From Akkermansiaceae bacterium UBA2381 (lineage in GTDB: Bacteria; Verrucomicrobiota; Verrucomicrobiia; Verrucomicrobiales; DEV007), in assembly GCA_002344215.1 (NCBI GenBank), contig DDSV01000028.1, forward strand, positions 192,289-256,288: a stretch of 64,000 bases of DNA, written 5' to 3'. How positions within the stretch are numbered: the stretch's first letter is position 1; each line of letters begins with the position of its first letter. The notes under the pieces were generated by a model. The model did no database searches. It was not told where the DNA came from and saw nothing but the letters and a program-made list of their open reading frames with translations. Positions 24,212 to 33,445 of the stretch are shown here, in pieces. Both the position numbers and the translations under genes were made by a program.

Positions 24212-25363
24212 ATGAATCGGGTTATTTCCTGTTTTACGATTGCGATCCTGGGAGGCTTGTCGCCTCTTTGTGAGGCATCACCCGGCAAGTCGAAGGTGCT
24301 TTATCTGGGAGACTCCCTCAGTATCGGGGCTTTTGGGACCACGCTGGATTCTTCGCTTCGATCTTCGGGGTTTGAAGTGAGAACTGTGGTCGCAGGCGGG
24401 GCAAGTCCCTATTATTGGCTCAAAAATTACCAGGCCCTGCCATGCACGATCGGGTTCTGGGAAAAGACTGACACCAGTGAGAAGCGGGTGGGGTATGTGC
24501 GGGCAGTGCCCAAACTTGAGGACCTCATCGCTGATTCAAAACCAAATGTGGTGGTAGTGCAGACCGGAATCAATCTTTACGCGACCCTGCGCTCAAAAAG
24601 GAGAACGAAGGAGGAGAATGTCGAAGAGGTTCGTTCTCTGATCGACCAGATGTGTTTTTCGATCGCACAGGGAGGAGCGATTTCCTACTGGGTGCTTCCT
24701 CCTCAATCCCACGAGGAGCGATATTCCCGTGAGATCCAGGACGAACTTGCTCTCTTGATGCGCAGTGTCGTTGAAAAATACGAGGGGACCGTTTTTGAAA
24801 GTCAGAAGGTTACTAAATTTGTGGATCCCTACCCGGCGACCGACGGGATTCATTATGGACCTGAGGAAGCGAGGGGTTGGGCTGTCCAGGTCTCACGCCA
24901 TTTCAATGATTTCATGCGGGTGAAGCCTTCGGTCGCGCCCAAAACCATCGTGAGAGCCCTTCCGCTCCAGGACACCTCCGGGAAGAGCTCCGGGGTTCCT
25001 CTCGCCGCCGCGAATGATGAGTCAACCGTCGACGCGGCGGTCGAAGTGGAGTTGCTTCTGCGGCTTGAGGAAAAGTCGGAGATTAAAAATCCTGCCGAGC
25101 TGGACTATGCCAATGCCCTCGGTGTGTTTGAGTACCGGGTGGTGAGAGATGTCAGGGGTAACTACCCCTTTGATCGAATCCGTGTCGCTCAGGGAATTGT
25201 ATTCGGACGAAAACTCACCAGCGCCGCAAGCCACGAAATCGGATCCGAAACAGAGTTGTGTCTGGTGCCTCTCTCAAAGTATAAAACGCTGTCGACCTGG
25301 CAGGTGGTGGATGATCTCCGTCCCAATTTTGAAATGCCTCTTTACACTCCGAAGCTGGACTGA
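24212..25363 (+). CDS. Exported SGNH/GDSL hydrolase
   Basis: A 383-residue protein with a signal peptide (about 1-22). The four SGNH blocks are present: GDSLS with nucleophile Ser35, Gly in VAGGASP (60-66), QTGIN with Asn121, and TDGIHYG with Asp211 and His214. It should be an extracytoplasmic esterase, perhaps removing or adding acetyl groups on polysaccharides. A C-terminal beta-rich domain (about 260-383) is unrecognised. It follows an AT-rich, probably promoter-bearing gap after the sigma gene. Confidence 0.85.
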   Translation: MNRVISCFTIAILGGLSPLCEASPGKSKVLYLGDSLSIGAFGTTLDSSLRSSGFEVRTVVAGGASPYYWLKNYQALPCTIGFWEKTDTSEKRVGYVRAVPKLEDLIADSKPNVVVVQTGINLYATLRSKRRTKEENVEEVRSLIDQMCFSIAQGGAISYWVLPPQSHEERYSREIQDELALLMRSVVEKYEGTVFESQKVTKFVDPYPATDGIHYGPEEARGWAVQVSRHFNDFMRVKPSVAPKTIVRALPLQDTSGKSSGVPLAAANDESTVDAAVEVELLLRLEEKSEIKNPAELDYANALGVFEYRVVRDVRGNYPFDRIRVAQGIVFGRKLTSAASHEIGSETELCLVPLSKYKTLSTWQVVDDLRPNFEMPLYTPKLD

Positions 25364-25369
25364 GCCGGA

Positions 25370-26317
25370 ATGGAGGACGATTCAAAATCCGGTGCGGAGT
25401 TTCAGTTTGAGGTGCCTCCCGGCGAAGGCGGAGAAAGGTTGGATCGCTTCCTTCCGGCATACTTGGCGGCTCGTGGGAAGATTGTTTCAAGGGCGGTATT
25501 GCAAGCGCTTATCCGGGATGGTGGAGTGACCGTGAACGGGAAAGTCGTCAAGCCAAAGCATACGGTTGCCGTCGGAGATCTGATGCGGGTGGTAATGGTT
25601 CCGGAGCGTCATGTCGGGCCGCTTGCGGAGAAGATCGAGCTGTCAGTGCTTTTCGAGGACGACGACATCATCGTGGTCGACAAACCGCCGGGACTTGTCG
25701 TTCATCCGGCCGCAGGAAATTTGGACGGCACGCTGGTGAATGCACTGCTTCATCACTGCTCAGGGAAGCTCTGTAAAATCGCGGGTGAGGACCGTCCGGG
25801 AATCGTGCACCGGCTCGATAAAGATACCTCCGGTTGCCTTGTCGCCGCAAAAAGCGAGTTAGCCTATCATTCCCTCGTCTCCCAGTTTTCGGGTCGGGAA
25901 ACCGGGAAGGAATATGTCGCGGTCACCGACGGGGTGCCGGTTCTTTCCGGGGGGACGATTTCAAATCGGATCGGGCGGCATCCGGTTAACCGCCAGAAGA
26001 TGGCCATTGTCGAAGCGCCGGCCGGAAAAGAGGCCGTTACGGACTATCAGATCCTGCGCTCGTGCGAGTCAGGGCGCTGGGCTTCTCTTCTGTGCGTGAT
26101 TCACACCGGTCGGACTCATCAGATACGGGTTCACCTGAAGGAGTCCCTTGGCTGTCCCATCCTTGGTGATCCGATTTATGCTCAGATATCGCGACAGCGG
26201 GAGAAAGTGGATCGGCTGATGCTGCATGCCTGGCATCTCGCTTTCAAACATCCCGCCTCGGGCGAACTTCTCAGCTTCGAAGCTCCATTGCCTGAGGCTT
26301 TTCTTCGCTTCGTGTGA
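25370..26317 (+). CDS. rluD: RluA/RluD-family 23S rRNA pseudouridine synthase
   Basis: A 315-residue enzyme with an N-terminal S4 RNA-binding domain (about 22-72) and the catalytic motif HRLDKDTSG with Asp150. The TGRTHQIRVHL and YVAVTDG segments are also typical. RluD-type enzymes modify helix 69 of 23S rRNA; RluC-type members share the layout, so the exact site is not certain. It begins 6 bases after the SGNH gene. Its 3' end overlaps the convergent flippase gene by 47 bases. Confidence 0.92.
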   Translation: MEDDSKSGAEFQFEVPPGEGGERLDRFLPAYLAARGKIVSRAVLQALIRDGGVTVNGKVVKPKHTVAVGDLMRVVMVPERHVGPLAEKIELSVLFEDDDIIVVDKPPGLVVHPAAGNLDGTLVNALLHHCSGKLCKIAGEDRPGIVHRLDKDTSGCLVAAKSELAYHSLVSQFSGRETGKEYVAVTDGVPVLSGGTISNRIGRHPVNRQKMAIVEAPAGKEAVTDYQILRSCESGRWASLLCVIHTGRTHQIRVHLKESLGCPILGDPIYAQISRQREKVDRLMLHAWHLAFKHPASGELLSFEAPLPEAFLRFV

Positions 26318-27746
26318 GATCAAAACACATCGGAAGCGGAAGTGCGGTGGACCGCCCTTCTTCAACCGCACCTTCTACAAGGCTGACCACTCCGGACCTT
26401 CCCCGATTGAAAAAGAAAGGAAAGAGCCATCCCGAGAAGAGGGTGATGGAGCCGGCCATGGCGAGGTAGATCGAGGTGACGGTTCCTTCGTGGAAGAGGA
26501 TAAATGATGTTACCGAGATCAAAAATGCGGACTCCGCAATGACCACACGGGATACCGGACTGATCCATCCGATGCCCAGCGCGAGGGTCTGATTGATATG
26601 GCGCCAGATATGAGCCACAAAGTAGACTGAGAACGCGATCAGGGCGAGGCGGTCCATTCTGAAGTGTTCATCGATTCCGGTGTAGAATTCCTCGCCCGCC
26701 CACAAGGGGAGCAGCAGGGGGCCGACGGCAATCAACCCGATCCCGGCGAGAAGGGAAAACCCGAGCCCTCCGAGGCGTAATCGGTTCGAGGTGCGGGTAA
26801 TCCAGTTGGTATCCCGGCGTTCGAATGCGTCCATCAGTGCAGGCCAGTAGGGCTTTGTGACCATACCGACGAGGCCCGTAAGTGAGAAATGGACGGTGAT
26901 CATGACGTTGTAGACACCCACCGCCTCGGGGCCGACATGACGGCCGATGAGGAAGGCCATGAGGTTATATTCAACCGCCGCTGCAAGAATATAGGTTACC
27001 GAAAAGCGAATGCCGTCTTTTGCGAGCGAGGGGACCAGCTTTCGCCGGAAAAGCGCGAGACGCGGGAACAGGTAGGGTCGCTGGATAAGCAGATGGCAGG
27101 TGTTTCCCAATTTGGCGAGGGCAATGGAACCGTTTACGGCAATCAGGAGAAACTCAATGGTCGGGAAGAACCAGACTCCGATGAGAAGCGTCAGTGCACC
27201 GAAGACATTGCCGGCTGCTCCCCATGCATTGGTGAAGCGGGTTTCCTGATAGCCGTCACGGCCCATTTCGAAAGGGATGCAGACCATCTCGATCTGGATA
27301 ATGAGAAGACCAAGGAGCGCCGCCCTGAACATGGTTTCGCTCACCGGCGCGAATTCCTTTCCGAAGAGGGTTGGGATCGGCACATTGAAGAGTAAGAGCA
27401 GGGCAACCGTCGCCGCGATCACCGTCATTCCGATACTTAGAAGAATGCTGGTGCCGAAAACGGTCCGCTCCGTCTCGCGATCACCGACGGCGACTGCTTT
27501 TGTCAGGGCTTTTGTCAGGGCCGGGCCGATGCCGATGTGCATCATGTCGATCATCCCAACCGCCATGGTGATGGCGGTGTAGACTCCGAAGAGTTCCATC
27601 CCGAGCAAATGGATCGCCACCGGGATGGAAACGAGCCTCAGAACAATGGTTCCTGCCTTGGAAATCAGTGAGGTGATCACGGCAAGGCGCAGTGATCGGT
27701 CACGGTGATCCGCGTTTTGCAAAGGCAACGGTTTGTCCGAAAGCAT
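26271..27746 (-). CDS. Polysaccharide/lipid flippase (Wzx/MurJ-like, MATE superfamily)
   Basis: A 491-residue membrane protein with about twelve to fourteen helices. The N-terminus (LISKAGTIVLRLVSIPVAIH, then LLGMELFGVYTAI) is typical of RfbX/Wzx polysaccharide-unit flippases. The reading frame starts at an ATG followed by a polar leader of about 18 residues. The C-terminal tail overlaps the 3' end of rluD, which is on the other strand. No polymerase or ligase gene is next to it. Confidence 0.85.
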   Translation of the reverse strand: MLSDKPLPLQNADHRDRSLRLAVITSLISKAGTIVLRLVSIPVAIHLLGMELFGVYTAITMAVGMIDMMHIGIGPALTKALTKAVAVGDRETERTVFGTSILLSIGMTVIAATVALLLLFNVPIPTLFGKEFAPVSETMFRAALLGLLIIQIEMVCIPFEMGRDGYQETRFTNAWGAAGNVFGALTLLIGVWFFPTIEFLLIAVNGSIALAKLGNTCHLLIQRPYLFPRLALFRRKLVPSLAKDGIRFSVTYILAAAVEYNLMAFLIGRHVGPEAVGVYNVMITVHFSLTGLVGMVTKPYWPALMDAFERRDTNWITRTSNRLRLGGLGFSLLAGIGLIAVGPLLLPLWAGEEFYTGIDEHFRMDRLALIAFSVYFVAHIWRHINQTLALGIGWISPVSRVVIAESAFLISVTSFILFHEGTVTSIYLAMAGSITLFSGWLFPFFFNRGRSGVVSLVEGAVEEGRSTALPLPMCFDLTRSEEKPQAMELRS

Positions 27747-27834
27747 GAAGAATAGGAGATCTGTAAAATATCGCAGTTATGATTTTTATAGCAAGTTGAA
27801 TTAAAGCGACATTTTCACTAAAGCGAGGCAATCT

Positions 27835-27878
27835 CACAAAACAAAGAATCCCCTGATTATCCCTTTGATAATCAGGGG
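27835..27878 (-). terminator. Intrinsic terminator of the propeller gene
   Basis: A perfect 11-bp stem (27850-27860 with 27868-27878) and a 7-base loop. Read on the minus strand it is followed by attctttgttttg, a T-rich run. It lies 22 bases after the stop codon of the gene at 27900. Confidence 0.85.
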
Positions 27879-27899
27879 GTTATAGTGGTTCCGGGCGAA

Positions 27900-29369
27900 C
27901 TACTTGGGAACCTCGTTGAGAGTATAATAAGCCTCCGGATGGAGGAGTCCGACACCCCCGGCCGAGGTTCTGAGGCCCTCCGCATGGAGTTCATGGACAT
28001 GGCCTTTGGTCAGCGGCTCGACTTTCAACTGCAAACTGAGTCCGTCGTCGGAGGTCGAGGTGACGGTTACCTGCGGTGTCACCTGATCAACCTCGGGACT
28101 GCCGTAGGCCTTTTGATAAATGTAGGTGTAGGCCGTCATCTTGAATGAGGCATCTACCGCCGTAGCCTTGTCGACCGGTTGGGTGAAAGTCAGTTCGAAG
28201 CCATCGGGGAGGGCCCGCATTTCGTGGATCTCGAAAGGCACCTTGCCGGTCCAGTTGACCCGTTCGAAATTGTAGGGCATACCCCCGCGCGCCCCCCAAC
28301 CACGGTTTGACCCGCTCGTGAAGAGAGCCCCGTCGTCGGAGAGACGCAGACCGATATTGCCCGATTGAAAACCTTCGAGGAAGGGGAACATGGCCCCCTG
28401 ATAGAGGCCGTTTACCTTTTCTAGAAAAATCCGGTGGATCTTTGAGTGAGTCTGCTCTCCGACAAAGACTTGTCCGGCAAATGGCCCGAATTTCCCGCCG
28501 CTCATGTCGGGGACGATCCCGGTGGGCGAGTTGCCGACCTTGGCATGCGGGAGAATCACCGCCGGTGGCACCAGTTCCGGGATGTTGGCGCGCTCTTTGA
28601 CCATGCGGCTGCCTTCCTCGGTGTAGGGTGGATCGATGGGGCGTTTTCCGGCGGCGCCTTCGGCAAAGGGGAAATAAACGTTTCCGTTGGGATTGCCCTG
28701 GAAAGATCCCGGTTTGATCCACTTCAGAGAACTGGAGCCGTTCCAGGCACCCTGGTTGTCGGTGTAGAAAACATCGCCGACCGCATTGAACCCGACCCCG
28801 CCGGGAGAGCGAACACCGCTGGCGGTGGGGAGAAGTTTGCCATCATGTGAAATGCGGAGGACCCATCCGCGGTAGAGGGACTGGGCGGTGAAGGAGCCGG
28901 TGAGGCAGAGCGCGCACCAGAGATTGCCCTCTTTGTCGAACTGTGAGCCGAAGGCATACTCGTGATAGTCACCGTTGACGCCCCAGCCATCGCTGACCGT
29001 CTCGAAAAGATCGGCGCGACCGTCGCCGTCCTCATCGCGCAGGCGGGTTACTTCAGGACGTTGTACGACGTAGAGCCATCCGTCACGCCACGCAAGGCCG
29101 AGGGGCTCGTGGAGATATTCGGCGAAAAGGGTCCATTTAGCCGGTTTGTCAGGATGTCCGAAGGCATTCTCGATCATCCACACCTGGCCGCGCCGGGTGC
29201 AGACGGCAACCCGTCCGTCGGGGATCAGTTCGATGCCGCCACCCTCGATCACTTCTCCCGCCGGCGCGGGGATGGGAGTGATCGTGTAATAGTCGGACTC
29301 CTTCGGAGGGTCGGCCCGGAGGGACAGGGTGAAGAAAACGGGAAAGAGAAATAGGAAAGGAAGCTTCAT
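27900..29369 (-). CDS. Exported beta-propeller (sorbosone-dehydrogenase-like) protein
   Basis: A 489-residue protein with a signal peptide (FLFLFPVFFTLSLRA). Its repeats (GGGIELIPDGRVAVCTRRGQ, RLRDEDGDGRADLF, SPGGVGFNAVGDVFYTDNQG, GLRLSDDGALFTSGSNRGWG) are a propeller of the type annotated as membrane-bound or PQQ-dependent glucose/sorbosone dehydrogenase in PVC bacteria. A C-terminal beta domain of about 120 residues follows. It probably pairs with the cytochrome c/PA14 gene 52 bases upstream, which could accept electrons. The ATG at 29369 starts the signal peptide. Confidence 0.8.
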   Translation of the reverse strand: MKLPFLFLFPVFFTLSLRADPPKESDYYTITPIPAPAGEVIEGGGIELIPDGRVAVCTRRGQVWMIENAFGHPDKPAKWTLFAEYLHEPLGLAWRDGWLYVVQRPEVTRLRDEDGDGRADLFETVSDGWGVNGDYHEYAFGSQFDKEGNLWCALCLTGSFTAQSLYRGWVLRISHDGKLLPTASGVRSPGGVGFNAVGDVFYTDNQGAWNGSSSLKWIKPGSFQGNPNGNVYFPFAEGAAGKRPIDPPYTEEGSRMVKERANIPELVPPAVILPHAKVGNSPTGIVPDMSGGKFGPFAGQVFVGEQTHSKIHRIFLEKVNGLYQGAMFPFLEGFQSGNIGLRLSDDGALFTSGSNRGWGARGGMPYNFERVNWTGKVPFEIHEMRALPDGFELTFTQPVDKATAVDASFKMTAYTYIYQKAYGSPEVDQVTPQVTVTSTSDDGLSLQLKVEPLTKGHVHELHAEGLRTSAGGVGLLHPEAYYTLNEVPK

Positions 29370-29421
29370 GGACCTGATAGGGTTCGATGGTCGGGTAAAG
29401 AGGGTCAAGCGGGGGCGGTGG

Positions 29422-31065
29422 TCAGGGCTTGAGCGGTGCGTTCCAGCGGTAGGTGAGGGTGAGTGAGGTTCCCGCGGCGATGGGGACGAGCGTTTCGTTT
29501 ATCTCTGCGACCTTGCGGGTGACGGGTTCAGCTCCGGCGAGGCGTATCCGGAGATTGCCACCGGCGTCGATCCAGCCGTCGGTGACCGTCTGCGCACCGG
29601 TTTCGGCGACGCGGAAGTAAGTGTTTTCGTCAGGATTGCCCTCGACCTTGATGGTGCGCACCAGTGAAGTCACGCCTTCGATCTCAGCCGGGGTGAAGGT
29701 GTCGGTCACGCTGAGACCTCGGTAGTCGTAGCGAAAAGTGGGAAAGCGCTTCGCGTCGAGTCGATAGCCGCGGAACAGGTAGTCAGGGTGGCGAACGTTG
29801 ATCGTGATCTCTTTCTGTGGATCGACGGTATCCCGCTCATACTTCACCTGCATCTCGGAGAAGGGGACCCACGGCTCGTCAAGACTCTCAAGGACCTGGA
29901 AGGGAAGACCGTGTGCGACTTTGACGCGATCTTTTCCGAGCGGCGTGCTGCCCGAACCGCGGGCGTTCCAGTGCGAAGAGGCGTCCATGAATTCACCCCG
30001 GTAGACATACGCGAGATTGAGGACGTCGGCGTCCCACACAAGATTGACGGCACCGGGGTATCCAACCCCGATGGCACGGGGTTTTGCGTCGGGAAGGAAA
30101 GCGCGGTGCACGATTGCTTCCCCGGGAAGGCGTGAGGTCAGCGGGATGGGGTCATAGCTCTGGGCTGCTTTTTTCGCATCACCCTGCTCCACCGAGAGCC
30201 ACTGGGTGCCTACTTTTCCAGGGCCCTTCACGGAGAGGGCGAGGACCCGGTGCCCGCCCCCGTCAAAGTAGTGAACCTGCATAGTGTGGTTGCCGGCCTG
30301 GAGTTGCTCTTTCATCGTGACTGATTTGGCCGGGTGGATCCCGTCGTTCCCGACGAGAGTCTCCCCGTCGATGATGAGCGCCGAGCCGTCGTCAGAGGTA
30401 AGGGAAAAGAGGTAATCGCCGGTCTCGGGAATCATGAGATCGGCATCGAAAACCATTCCAAAGCCCTTCTTATGACTCTTCGCCGGCTCAAGAGAGATGA
30501 GGCCCTTCTCCAGCTTCCCGGTTGAGGCGGGGGTGAGGGAGGAAAAGTCAGGCAGTTTTTTCCACTCGCCGGCATGGAGGGAGTAACGCACGTTCGAGAG
30601 CAGCTTTGGTGCGGTCGCCGCACGGATCATTTCCTCCAGGTCCGCCCGTTTCCAGGGACTGGTGCGCGAGGCCTGCTCCTTCCGCCATTTCGCAACATCG
30701 GCGGGTTTTACGGAGCGCTCCTTGCCACCGAATTCTTTGGTGACGTAGGCGATGAGGGCGGCGATCTGCTCGTCGTTCAGGGCAAGCTCAAGCGCGAGCA
30801 TGGCCTGGATGTATTTATTATCGGCCTTCAGGATACCCTTGAGGACGATCGAGGTGATTTCCTCGGGATGGTTTCCTTTCACAAAAGCGGACTCATGCAG
30901 CGAGGGAGCCATGAGAAGGTCACCCGCCTTGATTCCTTTGCCATCAGGACCGTGGCAGGCAACGCAGGACTGATAGGTGAGCCGACCCAGTTCAAGGACC
31001 TTGTCGTCCTGAGCGCCGGCGGGAAGAATGAACAGCACGAGGAGAGCGGGGAGAAATCGCATCAT
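29422..31065 (-). CDS. Exported cytochrome c with PA14-like domain
   Basis: A 547-residue secreted protein. Residues 1-18 are a signal peptide. Residues about 22-115 are a class I cytochrome c with haem motif CVACH and an axial Met probably in LLMAPS. A PA14-like sugar-binding segment follows at about 165-290 (DYLFSLTSDDGSALIIDGET, DGGGHRVLAL). The rest is a beta-rich domain seen in PVC proteins. It likely shuttles electrons from the propeller dehydrogenase next door while binding a glycan. Two ATG codons stand in tandem at the start. Confidence 0.83.
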   Translation of the reverse strand: MMRFLPALLVLFILPAGAQDDKVLELGRLTYQSCVACHGPDGKGIKAGDLLMAPSLHESAFVKGNHPEEITSIVLKGILKADNKYIQAMLALELALNDEQIAALIAYVTKEFGGKERSVKPADVAKWRKEQASRTSPWKRADLEEMIRAATAPKLLSNVRYSLHAGEWKKLPDFSSLTPASTGKLEKGLISLEPAKSHKKGFGMVFDADLMIPETGDYLFSLTSDDGSALIIDGETLVGNDGIHPAKSVTMKEQLQAGNHTMQVHYFDGGGHRVLALSVKGPGKVGTQWLSVEQGDAKKAAQSYDPIPLTSRLPGEAIVHRAFLPDAKPRAIGVGYPGAVNLVWDADVLNLAYVYRGEFMDASSHWNARGSGSTPLGKDRVKVAHGLPFQVLESLDEPWVPFSEMQVKYERDTVDPQKEITINVRHPDYLFRGYRLDAKRFPTFRYDYRGLSVTDTFTPAEIEGVTSLVRTIKVEGNPDENTYFRVAETGAQTVTDGWIDAGGNLRIRLAGAEPVTRKVAEINETLVPIAAGTSLTLTYRWNAPLKP

Positions 31066-31223
31066 TTGTTTTCGGGGAAGGGGAGATTAGAGTAAAGTTG
31101 GTCTAAGGTCAAAGTGACTTCGCGACCGGGTACCCCGGATTTATCTCCAGTTTTTGTGTCGCTTTGGAGTTCCCTCGCGACAAGTTTGAGTAGATCATCC
31201 CCCAACGTCCCAAACCATCCCCG

Positions 31224-32165
31224 ATGAAGATCATCCCATTCCTTTGTTGCTCCGCCATTGTTTTAATCTGGAGTTCCCCGGCTGGGCTTCGGGCGGAAGA
31301 AGCGGCAGTGTGGCACACCGATTATCGTGCGGCTGTTGATGAGGCACGGGAGGAAAAGAAGAATCTTCTCATCGTTTTCACCGGGGTGGAGTGGATTGAT
31401 ATTTGCCGCACATTTCAGGATGACATTCTGAGCAAGGCGGCCTTTATGGATCTTGTCTCGACGCAATTTTCGCTCCTGAATCTTGAGTATCCCAAAGACA
31501 ACAAACTCCCGCGTCAGGAAGCGGTTCAGAAATCACTGCTCAGGGATGCCTACCGGGTAAAAGGATTCCCGACCGTTGTGATGACTGATCTCCAGGGACG
31601 GCCCTTCGGATTAAACGGTTTCCAGCCGGTGAGCGCCGAGGAGTATGCCCAACAGATTCTCGACATTGATCTGGCTCATGAGGAAAAATTGATTGCCCTG
31701 ACCGAGTCGAAAACTCTGGAAGGAGTCGCGAAAGCCAAACGGATCAGCGAGGGCCTTCCGGACTTGCCGGGAAACCTCCTTGCCCGGTATTATCGGCCGG
31801 AGATGGAGGCAGTTATTGCCGCTGATGCGGATGACACCCTGAAACTCTCGGCTGGTTTCAAGCGACTCATTGTCGACCTGGATTATAGCCAGAAGATGGA
31901 GGAACTCGCCCGATCCTCCAAATGGGTGGAGATGGAGGCGCTTTCGGACCGCTACATCGCTGACAACAAACTTGAGGGAGTCGCTCTTCAGAAAGCGTTG
32001 CTAAACAAGGCCGGAGTTCTGGGCCTTCAGAAAAAAACCGAGGATCTTCGAAAGATACTGGATCGAGTGATTGTCATCGACCCGACCTCGGATCCGGGAA
32101 TGAGGGCAAAGAAGATGATTGCAGAGATCGAGGCAGGCAATGCGCCTGAAGGTCCTGTCGAGTAA
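31224..32165 (+). CDS. Exported thioredoxin-like protein with incomplete active site
   Basis: A 313-residue protein with a signal peptide (about 1-24). An N-terminal thioredoxin-fold domain (about 30-150) has GVEWIDICRTFQ where relatives have a WCxWC or WCxxC site, so only the second cysteine remains. KGFPTVVMTDLQG holds the conserved cis-proline. The C-terminal half is helical and probably TPR-like. It may be a non-redox chaperone. It is divergent from the cytochrome gene. Confidence 0.75.
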   Translation: MKIIPFLCCSAIVLIWSSPAGLRAEEAAVWHTDYRAAVDEAREEKKNLLIVFTGVEWIDICRTFQDDILSKAAFMDLVSTQFSLLNLEYPKDNKLPRQEAVQKSLLRDAYRVKGFPTVVMTDLQGRPFGLNGFQPVSAEEYAQQILDIDLAHEEKLIALTESKTLEGVAKAKRISEGLPDLPGNLLARYYRPEMEAVIAADADDTLKLSAGFKRLIVDLDYSQKMEELARSSKWVEMEALSDRYIADNKLEGVALQKALLNKAGVLGLQKKTEDLRKILDRVIVIDPTSDPGMRAKKMIAEIEAGNAPEGPVE

Positions 32166-32270
32166 TAGTTAAGATTACTTTATTTTTTAGATTTCTTCAG
32201 TATTTTAAGGGAAGTTAGCTCTACCGGACCGTTCCTTTGAATCGTTCGGAGAACATCAGTTATCTCTCCC

Positions 32271-32882
32271 ATGACCCGGATCCAACTTTTTCGTGCTCTT
32301 TCCTGTCTGATTTGTGGAGTCCTCTCGCCTCTCTTTCTGACTCAGTGCAAAACGACAAGCGGGACCTATAAGGATGTCAGCTACGATTCCACAAAGTTGA
32401 AGACACCTGCCGGCCATGGGCTGGAGAAAAAGGACTACCCCTTTGATGAGAGCGGGGCCTACCGGAAAGACTGGGTTAAGAGCAATGCGTCGGGACGCGA
32501 CCGGTCGGCAACGCAGTCAGCTGAATCTTCGACGCAACTGGCCTCGACGAGCACGACAGAGAGCGGGACAAGCGGTTCCAACTCATACCCCACCTACGCA
32601 GAGGCTTCGGCAGCCCGTAATTCCGGAAACTTTGTGGGGCCGGCGGGTGAGTCTGCGCCGGGTAATTCTGCACCGGTTGACTCAATCGTTACGACATCGG
32701 TGCCATCATCACCGCCCGCACCCCCGGCGCCTTCCTCGAACCCGACTTATCACAAGGTAAAATCAGGAGACACTCTGTTTTCTTTATCCAGTCGATACGG
32801 CACTTCAGTGGCGGAGCTGAAACGACTGAACGGTCTCAAGGGAGACAGTATCCGGGTCGGCCAGAGCCTGAGAGTTCCTTGA
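32271..32882 (+). CDS. LysM-domain lipoprotein
   Basis: A 203-residue protein with a type II signal peptide ending in the lipobox LTQC (Cys26), then a long Ser/Thr/Pro-rich linker. A single LysM domain is at about 157-203 (YHKVKSGDTLFSLSSRYGTS, then LRVP at the end). It should be anchored in a membrane and bind peptidoglycan. An AT-rich gap (32166-32270) upstream could carry its promoter. The linker composition suggests a flexible spacer across the periplasm. Confidence 0.9.
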   Translation: MTRIQLFRALSCLICGVLSPLFLTQCKTTSGTYKDVSYDSTKLKTPAGHGLEKKDYPFDESGAYRKDWVKSNASGRDRSATQSAESSTQLASTSTTESGTSGSNSYPTYAEASAARNSGNFVGPAGESAPGNSAPVDSIVTTSVPSSPPAPPAPSSNPTYHKVKSGDTLFSLSSRYGTSVAELKRLNGLKGDSIRVGQSLRVP

Positions 32883-32896
32883 GCGCTGGATTGACC

Positions 32897-33445
32897 TCAC
32901 GATTTTCGTGACCGGGCTTTTGAGGTTTTGGTTTTTGCGGCGAGCTTCTTTTTCAGCTTTGGCCAAAACTCCTCGCCCGCGATATAGCCGACGCACTTCT
33001 TGCTGCCGCAAAGGCAGGGGTGATCTTCGTAGCTTTCCAGGTCGAAGCCGTAATTGTAGTACAGTTCCTCCCCCTTTTTGATTTTGCGAAGAGCGCCGAT
33101 CCAGATCGCGTCGTTATCGATGTAGGCTTCGCAGTTGGGGGCGCAGCTGTGATTGATGAGACGTGCGGCATTCCAGGGAACATTCCCGTCGATATCGAAA
33201 TCGTCGTTCAGGGTGAAAATGTAGACGGCGGCATCGCCTGTCTTTTTGGCGAAATCGATGCGCTCCCATCCGCGCCGGTTGGATTCCTCTTTTCCGAGTT
33301 TTTCCCCGATATATTCAATGATGCAGGTTCCTTTGGGAATATCCCTGGTTGCGAAGAGACCGCGGCCATGGATGCCGGAGCGGCGAATTTCACACCAGGC
33401 CGAGTCGCATCGCTCGCCTTCAAGAAGTGGTTCAGGGTTGCTCAT
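32897..33445 (-). CDS. SET-domain protein lysine methyltransferase
   Basis: A 182-residue SET protein. It has IHGRGLFATRDIPKGTCI (25-42), NHSCAPNC (98-105), YNYGFD (130-135) and the post-SET cysteines CLCGSKKC (144-151), so the zinc-binding post-SET patch is mostly intact. The last 20 residues are strongly basic (KKKLAAKTKTSKARSRKS), which suits nucleic-acid or acidic-partner binding. Bacterial SET proteins can methylate ribosomal, histone-like or effector targets; the target here is unknown. It overlaps the upstream gene by 14 bases. Confidence 0.88.
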   Translation of the reverse strand: MSNPEPLLEGERCDSAWCEIRRSGIHGRGLFATRDIPKGTCIIEYIGEKLGKEESNRRGWERIDFAKKTGDAAVYIFTLNDDFDIDGNVPWNAARLINHSCAPNCEAYIDNDAIWIGALRKIKKGEELYYNYGFDLESYEDHPCLCGSKKCVGYIAGEEFWPKLKKKLAAKTKTSKARSRKS

